A stretch of 64,000 bases of DNA, from positions 4,535,812 to 4,599,811 of the forward strand of contig NZ_KE386491.1 of NCBI RefSeq assembly GCF_000427405.1, written 5' to 3'. This stretch comes from Flectobacillus major DSM 103. Its GTDB lineage: Bacteria; Bacteroidota; Bacteroidia; Cytophagales; Spirosomataceae. This document shows, in pieces, positions 63,501 through 64,000 of the stretch; within the stretch, counting starts at the first letter, position 1, and each line of letters opens with the position of its first letter. Position numbers and translations under genes: made by a program. The notes under the pieces were generated by a model that worked only from the letters and a program-made list of their open reading frames with translations, had not been told where the DNA came from and did not search any database.

Positions 63501-63824
63501 TGTTACTACTACCTCCGAAAGAGTAGATGTACTAGGTACAAGTTTAATATCAATTACTGTTTGGTTACCAATACTTACTGTTTGAGGAGTGAAACCAACC
63601 GAAGAAAATATTAATGATACGCCATTAGCAACCGATAAGCGGTAAGAACCATCGGCCGAAGAAGTTGTTCCTTTTGAAGTTCCTTTTACCGAAATACTTA
63701 CACCTGGGATAGGAGTGCCATCGTCAGACGATGTAACTTTCCCTGTAATTTGCCTGTCTTGAGCAAATGTGTTACCAAACTGAGCCAATAAAAGCAAAGT
63801 GGTAAGCAGTAGGAGTTTTCTCAT
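60579..63824 (-). CDS. SusC/RagA-family TonB-linked outer-membrane transporter
   Basis: 1081 residues with a signal peptide (MRKLLLLTTLLLLAQFGNTF to about residue 21). A carboxypeptidase-regulatory-like domain (about 25-105: ITGKVTSSDDGTPIPGVSIS) is followed by the SusC-specific TonB plug (LSEVVVTALGISRDKKSLGY about 117-136; KLNGVQIR-like GVEIKRNNNMGASTNIVVRG; NVLKGAASTALYGSRAANGV), then a barrel ending VGASLKFSF. It moves a substrate across the outer membrane with TonB energy. Full length. With SusD it is one operon; the promoter region is cut near the right edge. Confidence 0.95.
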   Translation of the reverse strand: MRKLLLLTTLLLLAQFGNTFAQDRQITGKVTSSDDGTPIPGVSISVKGTSKGTTSSADGSYRLSVANGVSLIFSSVGFTPQTVSIGNQTVIDIKLVPSTSTLSEVVVTALGISRDKKSLGYASQEVKGDQVSTAKESNFINSLSGKVSGVEIKRNNNMGASTNIVVRGFKSLTGNNQALFVVDGVPIDNSNTTSSSTAQGGGGYDYGNAASDINPDDIESINVLKGAASTALYGSRAANGVVMITTKKGRKNQGLGVSVGMGYTVGSIDKSTFPKYQNQYGGGYGLYYEDPTGQFLYRDINGDGKDDLVVPTSEDASWGAKFDASKQVYDWRSFDPSSPLYGKSSPWTAAQNTPAKFFNDAQTFNGNISIDGGGENGTFRVSYTRFDQKGIMPNSSIQKNNFSFSGSHDFNKKLTVTTNINFARQDAKGRYSNGYSDNIMSSFRQWYQTNVDILDLKSAFDRTGKNITWNWADPTDLKPIYWDNPYWQRANNYETDWRNRLFGNVALNYKITNDIDVLGRISMDTYTESQEERVAVGSINNDGTAKYSRYDRTFRELNYDLFANIHKDLSEDFNVKGMIGANLRRTQVNSVYASTQGGLVVPGIYALANSASAVSAPTESAYEIYQEGIFASASLGYKNELFLDVTARRDVSSTLPVANNTYFYPSASLSYIFSNKLGESWPALSFGKIRANYAEVGNTAPALSLLNTYVKPTNLNADNRDAFGGQTLFALSSTLNNPNLKPERTKSTEIGLEMKFMKNRIGFDATVYRTLSVDQIMPVAISKATGYDRKYVNAGTIENKGIELSAFAIPVQITNLSWRIGVNYTMNRNKVVELYDGVDNLQLGSFGGGVTLNATIGQPYGVLKGTNFVYLNGQKVVASTGYYAQSDATSVIGNVTPDWKMGITNTLNYKNLSFSFLIDIQKGGSVFSLDQYYGLATGLYAETVPLNDNGKPVRSSIADGGGYIYPGVLADGSANTKRVSGENYGIFGYRRNPAGAFVYDASYVKLREVTVSYKLPSSLFGGDKFIKGASFSLVGRNLWIIHKNLPYADPEDGLTSGNLSGWQSGVYPAVREVGASLKFSF

Positions 63825-64000
63825 ATTTGTATTGATTTATATTGATTATGAAATTAAAAAATGCACAAGTATATATCTCCAAATAATACAGTGGAGACGA
63901 TCAATCATTATATTCTTGAATTCTAAAGTATATACTAGAGCCATTGGGTTTTATACAACTCAATGTCCTTGACTTCTGTATTATACTGTTATATGTGGTG

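Overview
The window looks like chromosome of a Bacteroidota bacterium of the order Cytophagales, most likely near Spirosomaceae genera such as Flectobacillus, Arcicella or Emticicia (inference; no rRNA is present). Support: a fused SecDF, a SusC/SusD pair, TonB receptors with carboxypeptidase-regulatory domains, DUF4856/imelysin/HTTM genes, AT-rich leaders without Shine-Dalgarno sequences, and promoters of the Bacteroidota type (TTTG, about 19-21 bases, TAnnTTTG) before the tRNA, the DUF4856 gene and others.

Layout. 1-2301: a gene cut by the left edge, then nadC and nadA (NAD synthesis) on the minus strand. 2495-10237: plus-strand block with a small exported protein, secDF, an amino acid permease, prfC and a TM2 protein. 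10298-17083: minus-strand block with a four-gene overlapping envelope operon (LolA-like, YidD-like, two paralogous TPR/membrane proteins), a beta-barrel, a phosphohexomutase and a KAS III enzyme. 17649-19679: two glycosyltransferases. 20175-23054: a clearly AT-richer island carrying an ABC-three-component (ABC-3C) conflict system (SMEK-domain effector, small middle component, DUF2326 SMC-like ATPase). The three genes overlap start-to-stop, but effector and ATPase each contain one frameshift at a poly-A run. 23312-30256: sugar metabolism genes (TIM-barrel isomerase/epimerase, two Gfo/Idh/MocA dehydrogenases, a deacetylase-like protein, a sugar MFS permease) with a four-helix-bundle gene inserted.

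30467-35699: NhaA, a two-component system and a second cation/proton antiporter. 35857-37343: two lipoproteins (alpha/beta hydrolase, cyclophilin). 37629-43776: an operon DUF4856-imelysin-HTTM-TonB receptor, probably for metal (iron) acquisition. 44065-52941: NUDIX, DUF2911, 5'-nucleotidase, aldose epimerase, a sodium/solute symporter preceded by a previously easy-to-miss 40-residue membrane protein, an SDR and a sialidase-like propeller. 53086-57921: tRNA-Leu(UAG), trigger factor, an XRE regulator, clpP and clpX (protein quality control). 58168-63824: a hydrolase and a SusD/SusC pair.

Two dispersed repeat families lie between genes. One carries a perfect 46-base palindrome present three times (37419, 45755, 51663) inside a larger MITE-like element, with a diverged relative at 54720. 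The other is a GAGTTGTGA-type inverted repeat near 24370, 24861 and 30260. The best leads for follow-up are the doubly frameshifted ABC-3C island, the palindromic elements, the overlapping YidD operon with a hairpin abutting its first start codon, and the small symporter-associated protein.
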